Positions 22,649 through 35,456 of a stretch of 64,000 nt of DNA are shown here, in pieces. Location of the stretch: contig NC_091127.1 in assembly GCF_040183065.1 (NCBI RefSeq), forward strand, positions 24,905,391 through 24,969,390. The letters run 5' to 3'. The position numbers were made by a program, and so were the translations under genes. The stretch's first letter is position 1. Each line of letters starts with the position of its first letter. This DNA is from Periplaneta americana. Lineage: Eukaryota; Arthropoda; Insecta; Blattodea; Blattidae. The notes below the pieces were generated by a model, which was given only the letters and a program-made list of their open reading frames with translations, did not search any database and was not told the origin of the DNA.

Positions 22649-23897
22649 TGTGTAAGATTATATTAATGGTCACCAGAGTTGGCGACACAGCAATAATTAT
22701 TCTCCCACTCCACCTCAAATTACGTCATAACAACGAAATATGGCCGCCTTCTTCATTCAAGTACGATGATTTTGCTATATAAGTAAGGAACCTATTTAGG
22801 GAGGGTTTGGTGGGACCACAACTCTCCCAGTGGTCACATCGAGTTTCTACTACTCCACACTACAAAACTAAGGTATTTTCAGTGTTTGTTTTTAATTCCC
22901 TATGCTGGCAATACCAAATTCAAGATTCACCTAACATTTAATAGTTTTTTTGGTGTCACCATTATAATGTATACACTACTACCTACAGAGACGATATACC
23001 TGTTTATAATCACGGAGATTTTCTGTGGACACTCTGTACAAGTCGTGAACTACTATATAAATCCAATTACATACCGTACTGTATTTAGAGGTGTCCAGTT
23101 ACATATTTAGTCGATCAATGATTGTAAGCGGCACGCTTCTCTAGAAGAAGTAAAATTTTCGCTCTTTCGAATGATATTCAGAATCATAAATCATTGTTCT
23201 TTGCAGCACACCATTAGCTTTACTCTTAAATTTATTACTTCTTCTATAGTCACGTTCCTCCTATCAATGGAGAACTGAAAGTCGTGTATATTTTGTGGAA
23301 ATTGTCACAATATTACGAATTCAAAATTTAAAAAATTCGATATCTTTATAAAACGAAAATAAAACACGATAAATGTAAAATTAACACGTGACCTAAAAAC
23401 GCTATGTAATTTGTATGACGTCATCATACACTATAACAGCAGTTTTCGATTGGACGTGAGGAATCAAGCGTCCTACTCATGTTTTATTACTATCAATTGA
23501 TTGTTCGTCATTGGTTGCAGAAGTTAAGAAATTTAATATGACATCTATTCTTGTACTGGTAATAGGTTTGTGCACGAAAGAATCTTGTCTGTGATGTACG
23601 GTACACACGGTGCAATAACACTTCACATTAGTCATCGTGTTTAGGATGCATTTTATACCTCACAACACACTTGCCATTTTTACGACCCAATTGGACGTAT
23701 ACAACAGCATTATATGCACATACTTATATACCAACACTATTTACTTTCTTTCTTGCCTCCTCCCTTTTTTTGCTATACTTTACTTCCTCCTTCCATACCA
23801 ACTTACTTTTCGTAATATACCGTACGATGATTCAAATTTCTACAATTTACTTATTTCGACTGTAAAATTAGTTACAAATTAACTTTATTAATAAATT
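22649..23897. other. Intergenic DNA, no gene recognised
   Basis: Short frames in several registers lack domains, splice sites or codon bias that would support a gene. TAACGTGAGGAATG-like short repeats precede the region at about 22530-22570. Confidence 0.45.
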
Positions 23898-23900
23898 GTG

Positions 23901-23942
<42 letters not shown>

Positions 23943-23963
23943 GTATTATTCTTCTTCTTCTTC

Positions 23964-24003
<40 letters not shown>
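23898..24003. repeat. (ATT)n microsatellite with CTT block
   Basis: ATT triplets are interrupted by a (CTT)5 block near 23950. Confidence 0.95.
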
Positions 24004-24004
<1 letters not shown>

Positions 24005-24049
24005 TCTCTATATATGGAGGGTATCTATGAATATATTGAATAAGCAGTC

Positions 24050-24240
24050 GCGGACAGGCGATGAGGGGTGCCCCTCCAGCTTGGGGGTTGGGCGAATGGC
24101 TAACAACCCATCACCGTAAAAAACAGCTTGTTACGAATCCTTCAAATAAGTGGATTAATCTTGCTCAGAATAGGGACCAATGGCAGGCTTATGTGAGGGC
24201 GGCAATGAACCTCCGGGTTCCTTAAAAACAAGTAAGTAAG
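24050..24240 (+). mobile_element. RTE-like LINE 3' end (plus strand)
   Basis: The end encodes W-I-N-L-A-Q-N-R-D-Q-W, then V-R-A-A-M-N-L-R-V-P-stop and a (AAGT)n tail, identical in plan to the end of the element at 61627-63395. The upstream 24050-24125 part (GCTAACAACCCATCACCG) differs from that element and may come from a related subfamily. Confidence 0.8.
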
Positions 24241-24299
24241 TATTATTACTTCTATATTATCACCATCATTAACATTATATTGTATTATTATTACTGCTA

Positions 24300-24375
24300 T
24301 TACTATTATTATTATCATCATCATTACCACCATTATTATTATTATTATTATTATTATTATAATTATTATTATTTA
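24300..24375. repeat. (ATT)n microsatellite
   Basis: This imperfect ATT tract separates two oppositely oriented LINE 3' ends. Confidence 0.9.
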
Positions 24376-24835
24376 TAGCTTTTAAGGAACCCGCAGGTTC
24401 ATTGCCGCCCTCGCATAAGCCCGACATTGGTCCCTATCCTGAGCAAGATTAATCCAGTCTCTATCATCATATTCCACCTCCCTCAAATCCATTTTAATAT
24501 TATCTTTCCATCTACGTCTTGGCCTCCCCAAAGGTCTTTTTCCCTTCGGCCTCCCAACTAACATTCTTGGTATATGCATTTCTGGATTCGCCTATACGTG
24601 CTACATGCCCTGCCCATCTCAAACGTCTGGATTTAATGTTCCTAATTATGTCAGGTGAAGAATACAATGCGTGCAGTTCTGCGTTGTGTAACTTTCTCCA
24701 TTCTCCTGCAACTTCATCCCTCTTAGCCCCAAATATTTTCCTAGAAACCTTATTCTCAAACACACTTAATCTCTGTTCCTCTCTCAAAGTGAGAGTCCAA
24801 GTTTCACAACCATACAGAACAACTGGTAATATAAC

Positions 24836-24837
<2 letters not shown>
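24376..24837 (-). mobile_element. RTE-like LINE 3' end (minus strand)
   Basis: Two overlapping frames encode the post-RT region: R-E-E-Q-R-L-S-V-F-E-N-K-V, K-I-F-G-A-K-R-D-E-V, L-R-W-A-G-H-V-A-R, G-R-P-K-G-K-R-P-L-G-R-P-R-R-R-W and the A-A-M-N-L-R-V-P end. At least one frameshift lies near 24560. It is truncated at 24837 where (ATT)n begins. Confidence 0.9.
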
Positions 24838-24895
<58 letters not shown>

Positions 24896-24899
24896 TATT
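24838..24899. repeat. (ATT)n microsatellite
   Basis: About 20 ATT units lie at the truncated end of the minus-strand LINE. Confidence 0.95.
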
Positions 24900-26070
24900 G
24901 TACAGCAGTTCCAGTAACTTGTGAAACAAGTGGCAGTAATCTTGTATGAATACGGGTTATCACATTCCCTTATTTATAACCCGATCGTTTCCATCCAGAT
25001 AAAACTTATGTTTTACCATTTCGTATCTCCAAATCTGCAACGGACAGAATGAAAAAATGTTTGTGTATAAACTTTTTTTCGGCAATAGATTGAATTCTGG
25101 CGCATGAGTACAGACAAGTGAGCAGCAAGTGGTGTCCATTATACAAGCGAGATGCCTGGAGATTGGGGGGGGGGGGGGTTACTGAGCTAACTTTTTAATT
25201 CTAACCTGCCAGGAAGTTGAGAGACTCCTCCAAACTTGAATTGCTAATTCATTGGCCGAAACGTTAAACAGATGTAAACTCTCTAACAGAGAGAATAATA
25301 ATAAAAAAAATTAACATAAAACAACAACCTAGCTCTCATTCAAATCTGTTACTATGCTTTTATTCTTTTGGTGTAATTAAAGGATTGTGATCTTTGTTTT
25401 ACTTTCAGACCATTCACTTAATGTGTTTAATTTCCATTCTCAACTTGTCAGCGAATTTACTGACTGACTACAAAAGTTGTTATTCAATTGTTAGTATTCT
25501 GCCACGTAAAATAAAATCAACTGAACTACTTTCAAACTCTTTCTTCCCGTAGGAGGGTAATTTCTTCACTTTCACCTTATAAATAAATCTCCCATCATGA
25601 ATTTCGGCTGTGATGCATCATGAAGGGTGAATCTACTTTATTGCACAGAATCAGTAACAATAGTTCATATCTTATTTAATGACGTCTTCAACATTAAAGT
25701 TTATTGAGCGTTGAAATTCACGCTGAAAGGGCGATGACTGAAACATTTTTCCTGGAATTCTATATCAGGGATAGAATTCTTTACTTGTCATAAACCTACG
25801 ACACGGAACCCCAGGGGAAGCCATGCTAATGATTTAATAATTCATTGTCCTATTTCCGGTTTTAACACGCCAATCTCTGATGTAAGGGCAAGCATTGTAA
25901 CCATCTGACCACCGATGAAGATGATTAAATTTTGGCAAGAGAAGTGACGACGTGTCTGAACTCCGTGTTTTTGTAACCTTTTTGGACATGTGACACACCG
26001 AAGGTGTGATTTAAATCCCGCGGCACAGTTATATGATCTAAACCGCTGGTTCCCAGCCAGGTGAAAATTT
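24900..26070. other. Intergenic DNA, no gene recognised
   Basis: The only notable item is a run of about 13 or more G at 25166-25179. Confidence 0.5.
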
Positions 26071-27960
26071 TGAGGGTTTTATTTATTTATTTATATTTTT
26101 GTTTGTTTATCTGTTTGATTGTTTATTTATTTTTTGTTTGTTTTATTTGTTTATTTATTCATTTTTTCCTTTATTTATTTGTTCGTTTATTTATTTGTTC
26201 CTTTATTTATTTGTTCGTTTACTTATTTGTTCGTTCATTTATTTGTTCGTTTATTTATTATGTTCGTTTATTTATTTGTTCGTTTACTTATTTGTTCATT
26301 CATTTATTTGTTCGTTTATTTATTTGTTCCTTTATTTATTTGTTTGTTTACTTATTTGTTCGTTCATTTATTTGTTCCTTTATTTATTTGTTCATTTACT
26401 TATTTGTTCGTTCATTTATTTGTTCGTTCATTTATTTGTTCCTTTATTTATTTGTTCGTTTACTTATTTGTTCGTTCATTTATTTGTTCGTTTATTTATT
26501 TGTTCCTTATTTATTTGTTCCTGTATTTATTTGTTCGTTTATTTATTTGTTCCTTTATTTATTTTTTTCCTTTATTTATTTGTTCGTTTACTTATTTGTT
26601 CGTTCATTTATTTGTTCCTTTATTTATTTGTTCATTTACTTATTTGTTCGTTCATTTATTTGTTCCTTTATTTATTTGTTCGTTTATTTATTTGTTCCTT
26701 ATTTATTTGTTCCTGTATTTATTTGTTCGTTTATTTATTTGTTCCTTTATTTATTTTTTTCCTTTATTTATTTGTTCGTTTACTTATTTGTTCGTTCATT
26801 TATTTGGTCGTTTATTTATTTGTTCCTTTATTTATTTGTTCCTTTATTTATTTGTTCCTTTATTTATTGTTCCTTTATTTATTTGTTCGTTTACTTATTT
26901 GTTCGTTCATTTATTTGTTAGTCTATTTATTTGTTCCTTTATTTATTTGTTCGTTTATTTATTTGTCCGTTTACTTATTTGTTCGTTTATTTATTTGTTC
27001 CTTTATTTATTTGTTCGTTTACTTATTTGTTCGTTCATTTATTTGTTCGTTTATTTATTTGTTCCTTTATTTATTTGTTCCTTTATTTATTTGTTCCTTT
27101 ATTTATTTGTTCCTTTATTTATTTGTTCGTTTACTTATTTGTTCGTTTATTTATTTGTTCGTTTATTTATTTGTTCCTTTGCTTTTTATTCCTTTGTTTT
27201 TTGTTCCTTTATTTATTAGTTCCTTTACTTATATGTTCCTTTATTTTTTTGTTCCTTTATTTTTTTGTTCCTTTATTTATTAGTTCCTTTACTTTTATGT
27301 TCCTTAATTTTTTGTTCCTTTATTTATTAGTTCCTTTACTTATATGTTCCTTTATTTATTTGTTTCTTCATTTATTATTTCCTTTACTTATTTGTTCCTT
27401 TATTTCTTTGTTGCTTTATTTATTTGTTTCTTTACTTATTTGTTCGTTTACTTATTTGTTCGTTTACTTATTTGTTCGTTCATTTATTTGTTCCTTTATT
27501 TTTTTGTTCCTTTATTTTTTTGTTCCTTTATTTATTAGTTCCTTTACTTATATGTTCCTTTATTTATTTGCTCCTTTATTTATTTGTTTCTTTATTTATT
27601 TGTTCGTTTATTTATTAGTTCCTTTATTTATTTGTTCCTTTATTTATTTGTTTGTTTTATTTATTCGTTTATTTATTAGTTTCCTTATTTGTTTGTTTAT
27701 TTATTTGTTCCTTTATTTATTTGTTCGTTTATGCATTAGTTTCTTTATTTATTGGTTCGTTTATTTATTTGTTCGTTCTTTTACTTGTCCATTTATTTAT
27801 TTGTTCGTTTGCTCGTTTACTTGTTTGTTTGTTTACTTGTTTATTTATTTATTTGTTTATTTATTATTCGTTTGTTTGTTTATTTGTTTATTTATTTGTT
27901 TATTCATTTATTTATTTGTTTCTCCGTTTCTCCATTTATTTATTCGTTCGTTCATTCATC
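26071..27960 (+). repeat. Large TTTATTTGTTCG-type tandem array (~1.9 kb)
   Basis: Variants of TTTATTTATTTGTTC[C/G] and TTTACTTATTTGTTCG repeat throughout, with a mostly tetranucleotide register and 12-, 16- and 28-bp superunits. Units with CCTTTATTTTTTTGTT dominate at 27180-27620, and the right end degenerates into TTTG/TTTA. All three plus-strand frames stay open for hundreds of codons because the units lack stops; these are not genes. The left edge (TTTGAGGGTTTTATTTATTT) is shared with the array at 35457. Confidence 0.97.
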
Positions 27961-28100
27961 TAGTAAGATTAAGGCCATAAAGCTTTCTCTTCCATCCTAC
28001 CAGATAGCACATATAAATAAAAAAATACAAACAATGACAAAAATAACACAAATTCAATTACACCCCTATTAGAGGGTCAACAGGGTCAGAGAATAATATA
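27961..28100 (-). mobile_element. LINE 3' end motif next to the array
   Basis: AAGATTAAGGCCATAAAGCTTTCTCTTCC resembles AGAGTTAAGGCCATCAAGCC at 4800. In both places a simple repeat adjoins the same side, so the array probably grew from the LINE tail. Confidence 0.5.
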
Positions 28101-28348
28101 GAGCACTTATTAAGCGAACAGAAAAAAATTGTTAAAATAATAGTAATGGCCATAATGATAATGATAATTAGGCTTGTAATGTTGGGGACCGATTACAAAT
28201 GTTAACTGCAGCGTGGTACATAGGACGTGAACTAGTGCGAGGACATTTACTTGAATCTGTGATCGATTACGTGAATAACAAGGTAAACAGAAACAAACCT
28301 GGACAGCTCTAAAAATAAATATAAGCTACGTAGCATTACAAAGATATA
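28101..28348. other. Spacer, no feature
   Basis: Nothing is recognised here. Confidence 0.4.
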
Positions 28349-29060
28349 CAGAGTGTTTCCGAGGTGGTATTACAAACTTTCAGGGATGATGGTGAAGGGC
28401 ACATGTATCAATTTGAGATAAGGAACCCTGGTCCGTAAATGACCGAGTCGAAAGTTATAAGAAAAACTTGTTGTGTGGAAATGGAATTGTAATTTGACAC
28501 CACGTGCCCTCCTTCACTTAACCTTTGGAACAGTTGCGGAAAGATGGTATGGGCCGGATGTCTCCTACGTGGGTACTTAGCCCGATACAATCTGTGAGCT
28601 TGTCTACTGTTCCCATTGGCTCATCCGTATTCGAAAATCAGGTCTGCTTATTTCGCTCTCGTGTACTCCTCCATTTCACTAGGACTGATCGACTGGACAC
28701 TGCAACTTGTACACATACACTGCTGTCTACAGACGTGCATATCAGGACCGACCATGTCCGTTACACATTACGCTATCTGCATTGCTTTAGTGTAGTTTCC
28801 TGTCCCCACCCCTCAGACAGCGAACTGAATGGAATACTGTAAGTAAACAACGTCAGATGAATACAGTATGTGTAAGATGTACAGATAAATACACATAAAT
28901 AAGATGTACAGATGACAAATTATTTCATATCCACACAATTATTTTTGCTTGTAACTTTCGACTCGGTCATTTCCGGACCAGAGTTCCTTATCTCAAATTG
29001 TTACATGAGCCCTTCGCCATCATCTCTGAAAGTTTTTAACACCACCTCGGAAACACCCTG
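28349..29060. mobile_element. Non-autonomous DNA transposon with ~150-bp terminal inverted repeats
   Basis: The left end CAGAGTGTTTCCGAGGTGG is the inverse of the right end CACCTCGGAAACACCCTG. The match continues for about 150 bp, to GAAAGTTATAAGAAAAACTTG / TTGCTTGTAACTTTC. TA flanks both ends, as expected for Tc1/mariner-type insertion. The interior (28500-28905) has no recognisable transposase; the 105-codon plus frame at 28525-28842 shows no known motif. Confidence 0.75.
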
Positions 29061-29207
29061 TATTTTAAGTAGCCTACCTTTCGTTATGTGCAGAAGAAAA
29101 AGACAGCAACGTCAAGAATTTGTAGCTTAGTACCCTTATAAAGCGACCACTTTTGTGATCGGATCTTATGTAAATTACGGTAACCATTCGTTAATCGAAG
29201 ATTATAG

Positions 29208-29640
29208 ATAGATAGATGGATAGATAGTTTATTTTGCAAAAACATGTGGATTATGTATGGCATCGTCATATACAATTAAAAATACATGATATCATACAAT
29301 GGATACAAATTAAGATACATGAATATAAAAAAACTCATCGACATCATACAATGGATTTGCCAATAATATAGTCCTAATTCGTGTCCTAAAAGTTCGGAAT
29401 GGAAGATTCCTTACATAAACAGGTAGACTATTAAATAATTTGAAAGCAAAGAATAAAAAACTATTTTGAGTAATACTGTATTTACATTTGTCAGTATATA
29501 AATTTGTATTATTCCTTGTAGAATATTTATGACAGAAGTACATGCTGTGTAATTATTAATGTTATTCCGAATGTAAAGAAGACAGGCCAATACATACATA
29601 GACGGCAATGTCAAGATTATACTGTATGGTGTAGTAATCT
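29208..29640 (-). mobile_element. LINE C-terminal fragment with GATA repeat at its 3' end
   Basis: The minus-strand frame 29310-29543 contains F-A-F-K-L-F-N-S-L-P-V-Y-V-R-N-L followed by F-R-T-R-I-R-T-I-L-L, the conserved tail of many jockey/CR1-type RT proteins. A (GATA)n run at 29208-29230 sits at the expected 3' end of the element. No RT domain remains. Confidence 0.7.
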
Positions 29641-30242
29641 GGCGAAGACCTAATTTCTTACTGAGAGTTTACCAACATCGTATTGACTTACGAAAAAACG
29701 TTACTTATTAAGAGAGCCGATAATTCAGAGTCCGCAATTTTTGTCACTGCTTCACGAACGATTCCGCAATCAGTTTAGGTTTCAACGACTTAATGATGCT
29801 CAAAATAAACAAAAAGTTAAAGTTTGCTTCTGGCATCGTTGTGAAGATTCCAAAGACTTTGTCGAACGTAACTGGATTAATAGTATTAAGAATTTGTTGT
29901 TAAAGAGGTACGAACAATACACCAGCAAAGGACTAGGTCTAGTGCTTAGAACTAACCTAATGAGCCTCTCTCTGGTCTAGAACCTTACCATTGTAATTAT
30001 GCGGTTCCACATTACTAAGCCTATTACAATCCTTCATTTCTTCCTCTTTAAGGTTGAAGTCTGCTTTGTGAAGTGAGTACAGGATTTTCCTATCATCTCC
30101 TTATATTAAGAACTCTTCAGTGTGTTGAGGTTAAGAATATTAGCATTACGCCATGCCATAGAAAATCAATTCCTATCACTGGATTCTGAAACTAATGATT
30201 CTCAACACTGACTCACTGAAATAGATAATATCAATTATGTTA
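29641..30242. other. Intergenic DNA with one unrecognised 79-codon frame
   Basis: The plus-strand frame 29741-29980 is Lys/Arg/Asn-rich with no known motif. It has no visible splice sites or polyadenylation context, so I do not call it a gene. Confidence 0.3.
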
Positions 30243-32100
30243 GGAAAATGTAGCAGAAATCTTGTTATGAAACAATGGAAAACTTGTAATGAAACGGATC
30301 GTAAAAATCTTGTAACGAAACAAATCGCAAAGATATTGTAACGAAAGGAATCGTGAAGATATTGTAATAAGAGGGATCGTAAAAATCTTGTCGTGGAAAC
30401 GTAATGTAAAAATGTTGTAACGAAACGGATCGTAAAAATCTCGTTATGAAACGGATCGTAAAAATCCTGTAACGGAAAGGATAGTAAAAATCTTGTAACA
30501 GAAAAGATAGTAAAATCCTGCAACGCAAAGGATAGTAAAAATGCTGTAACGGAAAAGATATTTGAAATCCTGTAACGAAAAGGATAGTAAAAATCATGTT
30601 AGAAACACGAATTATAAAAATTTTATTACGAAACGCATCGTAATAATACTGTAATGAAACGGATAGTGCTAATCAGATCGTAAAAACTTTGTTACGAAAG
30701 GACCGCAAAAATCTTGTTACGGAAGGACCGTAAAAATATTGTTACGAAAGGATCGTAAAAAGTTTGGTACAGAAGAACCGTAAAAATCTTGCTACGAAAG
30801 GATCGTAAAAAGTTTGGTACGAAAGGACGGTAAAAATCTTGTTACGAAAGTACTGTATGGTAAAAAATCTTGTAACGAAAGAACCGTAAAAATCTTGTTA
30901 CGAAATGATCGTAAGAATCTTGTTACGAAAGGACCGTAAAAATCTTGTTACGAAATGATCGTAACAATCTTGTTATGAAAGGACCATAAAAATCTTGTTA
31001 CGAAATGATCGTAAAAATCTTGTTATGAAAGGACCATAAAAATCTTGTTACGAAATGATCGTAACAATCTTGTTATGAAAGGACCATAAAAATCTTGTTA
31101 CGAAATGATCGTAACAATCTTGTTATGAAAGGACCATAAAAATCTTGTCACGAAATGATCGTAAAAATCTTGTTACGAAAGGACCGTAAAAATCTTGTTA
31201 ACAAGGTATCGTAAAAATAGTTTTACGAAAAGATAGTAACAATTTAGTTAAGAACACGAATTATAAGAATTGCATTACGAAACGGGCCGTAAAAATTCTT
31301 TTTACGAAATGGATCGTAATAATACTGTAATGAAACGGATAGTACGAACCACGTCGTAAAAATCTTGTTCTGAAAGGACCATAACAATCTTGTTACAAAA
31401 GGACCGTAAAAATTTTGTTACGAAAGGACCGTAAAAATCTTGTTACGAAATGATCGTAACAATCTTGTTATGAAAAGACCATAAAAATCTTGTCACGAAA
31501 TGATCGTAAAAATCTTGTTACGAAAGGACCGTAAAAATCTTGTTACGAAAGGACCGTAAAAATCTTGTTACGAAATGATCGTAACAATCTTGTTATGAAA
31601 AGACCATAAAAATCTTGTTACGAAAGGACCGTAAAAATCTTGTTACGAAAGGACCGTAAAAATCTTGTTACGAAATGATCGTAACAATCTTGTTATGAAA
31701 GGACACAAAATCTTGTTACGAAAAGATTGTAAAAATCTTGTTACGAAAAGATTGTAAAAATCTTGTTACGAAAGTATCATAAAAAATCTTGTTACGAAAG
31801 GATCGTAAAAATATTGTTACGAAAAGATAGTAAAAATTTAGTTAAGAATACGAATTATAAAAATTGTATTACGAAACGGATCGTAAAAATCTTATTACGA
31901 AATTGATTGTAATAATACTGTAATGAAACGGATGGTACGAATCAGATCATAAAAATCTTGTTAGGAAAGGACCGTAAAAATCTTGTTACGAAAGGTTCGT
32001 AAAAATATTTTTACGAAAGGTTCGTAAAAATCTTGTTACGAAAGGACAGTAAAAATCGTGTTACTAAAGGATAGTAAAAATCTTGTTACGGAAGGATCGT
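30243..32100. repeat. 25-bp minisatellite with higher-order structure
   Basis: The unit is close to GTAAAAATCTTGTTACGAAA plus GGACC or TGATC, 25 bp long, with roughly 70-75 units. In the middle, two unit types alternate to make a 50-bp dimer (for example 30896-31170). A distinctive run of variant units (ACGAATTATAA, then TAATAATACTGTAATGAAAC) recurs at 30641, 31317 and 31910, giving a higher-order period of about 590-680 bp. Unit length is not a multiple of three, so the frames across it are spurious. Confidence 0.95.
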
Positions 32101-33205
32101 TGCACCGTGTGATAAAAAAATTGGTGGGTTGTGAGCTGGCCACAGAAACAAGTGAATAAGTCATAGTTTAGGTTGCTATGGACGGTGAAATGAAGGCCAA
32201 TTCAGATAATATGTCATAGATAGAAGTATTTTGTCCCGCCCGTAGTGTTTTAAGCATTGAAAAATTCTTATGATTTAGCTCCAATAGTTCCGTATATAAT
32301 TAACAGTTCGAAAACAGCTAGTTTATTGAATTACTTCACAATTCAATAAAACTGAACCTTTTTCAGAAACCCCGATCTCGCAGACATTTTATTATTACAG
32401 GCGTTCGAATCCATGTTAACTTAATATGCTGAAAACTAATGAAAAATTTTAAGAGTGAGGAAAATCCATCAGAGGAATGCTAATGCTCAATTCGCATTGA
32501 TTTTATGTATTACTTGTCAAAACATTTTCGTATATGCGAGTTAATAAAATTTAAATCGTTATTTTTATAGTAGCCATACTTCACAACGGCCTTCGACAAA
32601 ATATGCAATTACAATAGGCGCTTATAAATAAAAAATCTCCAGTCAAAAAATTTTATAAATTAACATGTTAAAAATTAAACAAATCAACATGAATAAATTT
32701 AAATAATTAAAATGACCATATTATATTATTTTATACCAACCTGCTAGTATATACGCTGCAGAGTTCAAAAGTTTGCCCATTTGAATAAAACTGAAGGCTA
32801 GGCTATAGTTGTTCGTGGACACGGAAACTTCAATGAGTTCGTCTCGAAACTTTTCTTCCCTAAATGCTGTAATATTATTGACATACTTGAGAAGGATAGT
32901 TCGGAATATCCTTTTAGAAACAGTTGCGATCTCCAAGTTTATTTCTTCCTGTTACATATGTAACGCCGCCGGGTAGCATTCCCTGATTGGTCCACTCATT
33001 TTAGCGACATCTCAACATTGCCTAGTCTCGGCAGTCAATATTTGCATGAGTAAAGTTTGTGAAAGCTCCCCGTTGCTAAGATACAAGTCTCCACTCCACT
33101 TCTGCTTCACAAGTGAGTCGCAGGATAAAAATGTCCTGAATTTCAGCTCTAGAAAACTATTTTAGTACGACTGTCAAGTTTGGATCCATTTATATTATAC
33201 GAAGC
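32101..33205. other. Intergenic DNA, no gene recognised
   Basis: Ordinary AT-rich sequence. The 71-codon minus-strand frame at 32721-32936 has no recognisable motif. Confidence 0.45.
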
Positions 33206-33509
33206 TAAAATGAATGAATGAATGAATGAATGAATGAATGAATGAATGAATAAATGGATAAATAAATAAACAAATAAATAAATGAATGGATAAATGAATA
33301 AATAAATAAATGAATAAACGAATGAATAAATAAATAAATGAGTAAATGAATAAATAAATATTTACATAAATAAATAAGTAGGTAGTAACTAATAAAATAG
33401 TAAATAAATAAAAAACGAATAAATAAATAATGAATAAATAAGAAACAAGTAATGAATAAATAAAAAATAAATAATGAATAAATAAATAAATAATAAAAAA
33501 ATAGATAGG

Positions 33510-33584
<75 letters not shown>

Positions 33585-34220
33585 GTAGGTGAGTAGGTAA
33601 GTGAGTTGGTAGGTAAATAAGTAAATAAAAAGTGAGTAAATAAGTAAAAAGTAAGCAAATAAATAAAAAATGAGTAAATAAATAAATAATAAAAAAAATG
33701 AATAAATTAATGAATAAATAAATAATGTATAATTAAATAAATAAATAGTGAATAAATAAATGAATAAAAGAATAACTGAATAATTGAATAAATAAATAAT
33801 TACATGAATAAATAAATAAATAAATAGGTAGTAAGTAAATAAAAGAGTAAATAAATAGAAAATGAATGAATAAATAAATACGTAAATAAATAAATAAATA
33901 AATATTGAATAAATAAAAAATAAATAAAGAATAAATAAATAATGAATAAATAAAAAATAAGCAATGAATAAATAAAAAATAAATAATGAATAAGTAAATA
34001 AATAAATAATAAATAAATGCAGGATGAATAATGAATAAATAAATAAATAAGCAAACAGATAGGTAAGTGAGGTAGTAGGTAAATAAGCAAATAAAAAGTG
34101 AGTAAACAAGTAAAAAGTGAATAAATAAAAAATGAGTAAATAAATAAAAAATAAAAAATGAATAAATTAATGAATAAATAAATAATGTATAATTAAATAC
34201 ATAAATAATAAATAAATGGA
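33206..34220 (-). repeat. AATAAATA/TGAATGAA-type tandem array (~1 kb)
   Basis: Tetranucleotide-based repeats start as (TGAA)n, pass through AATAAATA variants, then (GACA)n at 33515-33548 and (GATA)n to about 33585, then GTGAGTAAATAA variants. A ~450-bp stretch (33590-33730, GGTAAATAAGTAAATAAAAAGTG) is echoed at 34075-34200, so part of the array was duplicated. Long frames on the minus strand are artefacts. Confidence 0.95.
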
Positions 34221-35045
34221 CGAGACTAGTGACGTGTTTTGCATGGAGTGTGGCATTGTATTGGGCAGAAACATGTACAGTACGACAGTGTGTTTAAATG
34301 ACAGATTAAAACGGACATAGGTAAGGGCCTATATTTACAATGAAAATAAATATACGTTTAGAGACGTAGAGAACAAATTTGGATTCGTTGTACGAGAATT
34401 ATGCCTTCTACAATAACTAAAATAGAGCTCAACAAAAAATACTTTAATATCTTATACTTTCATCGATCGATCTGTCTAAGTCTGCTCCATTTACAGGCAA
34501 CGAAATAAATTTACAGAAGCCCTGCAAATTGATGCACTTAATATATATTTTAACAACATTTATCGAAAGAAATTACCAATCTTATTTACATAACATGATT
34601 TAAATTACGTCAGCTTATGAAATATAATGAAATTCACATCTCCATGGAGACAAGACAACCGTGTCTTTCACACCTACGTTCCACAGATACTATGAAAGTT
34701 TTATTAGAACGCGGTACAGATTCCTCGTACTGACTGATCGTGCACACCAGCGCCACAGAGGGAGATTTTGTGGAACTACTTGTAAAAATTACAACAGATG
34801 GCAAAGTTGTGCAGGCAGTCTAACTTCAATGGATCGATTTATTTCGTAGGTCGTAATTGAAAATACTGGAAGAATTTCGATATTCTAGATGCCGGCCTTT
34901 ACAAATGTACGTCACAGTCTTCTTGTGGAGCGACAATTTAACATTTTGTTTATTTTATAACTTTTACTACATTCGTTTTTTATGTCTCAATCTTTCCTGC
35001 ACGAATTAAAATAAAAAGAAAAGTGATTTTACCAGAACGGAAGAA
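34221..35045. other. Intergenic DNA, no gene recognised
   Basis: The 62-codon frame 34661-34849 has no known domain. No repeats are seen. Confidence 0.45.
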
Positions 35046-35049
35046 TATC

Positions 35050-35345
35050 TTATGTAATTAAAGTGATCAAGGCCAACAGACTGAGATGGCTAGGCCATCT
35101 ATATAGGATGGATGATGATAAGCCATGTAAAAAGTCACTCTTACCGACCCATTCTACACAGTAAGAAAAGTGGGACGACCAGCAACAAGATGGCTCGACG
35201 ATGTTGAAAAAGATTTGAAGTCAATCGGAGTAAGCCGCTGGAAAAATGAAGCGCGGGACAGAACCAGATGGAGGACAATTATTGAGGCGGTCTGGCCTAA
35301 GAAGGCTGTTGTACCATAGAACAAGAAGAAGAAGATCTTATGAGA
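35050..35345 (+). mobile_element. LINE 3' end with (AAG)n tail
   Basis: Reading gives N-R-L-R-W-L-G-H-L-Y-R-M, then with a frameshift R-K-V-G-R-P-A-T-R-W-L-D-D-V-E-K-D-L, then R-D-R-T-R-W-R and a stop, followed by AACAAGAAGAAGAAG. This is the tail region common to several insect LINEs. It is 5'-truncated and a different family from the RTE-like copies. Confidence 0.75.
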
Positions 35346-35456
35346 ATGAGCGCAGCTTGAGATAGCCCAGTTAAGCCTGGTTCACAATAAACCGGGAACG
35401 GAAAAGACAACGAGAACGAGAATTGAAATATTATTGAAATAAATGTAGTGGGGAAG

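Noticed and set aside
26061-27980. Open frames of 286-394 codons rich in L-F-I-C-S-F-I-Y
   Set aside because: They exist in all three plus frames because the simple-repeat unit has no stop codon. Composition and overlap show they are artefacts of the array.
28525-28842. 105-codon plus-strand frame as a transposase
   Set aside because: It lies within the long-TIR element but has no catalytic D/E pattern or DNA-binding motif that I can see.
30176-30597. 110-115-codon minus-strand frames with a 25-residue period
   Set aside because: They are produced by the 25-bp minisatellite. Two overlapping frames show the same pattern and neither extends across the array.
33195-34109. 304-codon minus-strand frame resembling a membrane protein
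   Set aside because: It is a translation of the AATAAATA array. The hydrophobicity comes from TTT and TAT codons of the simple repeat.
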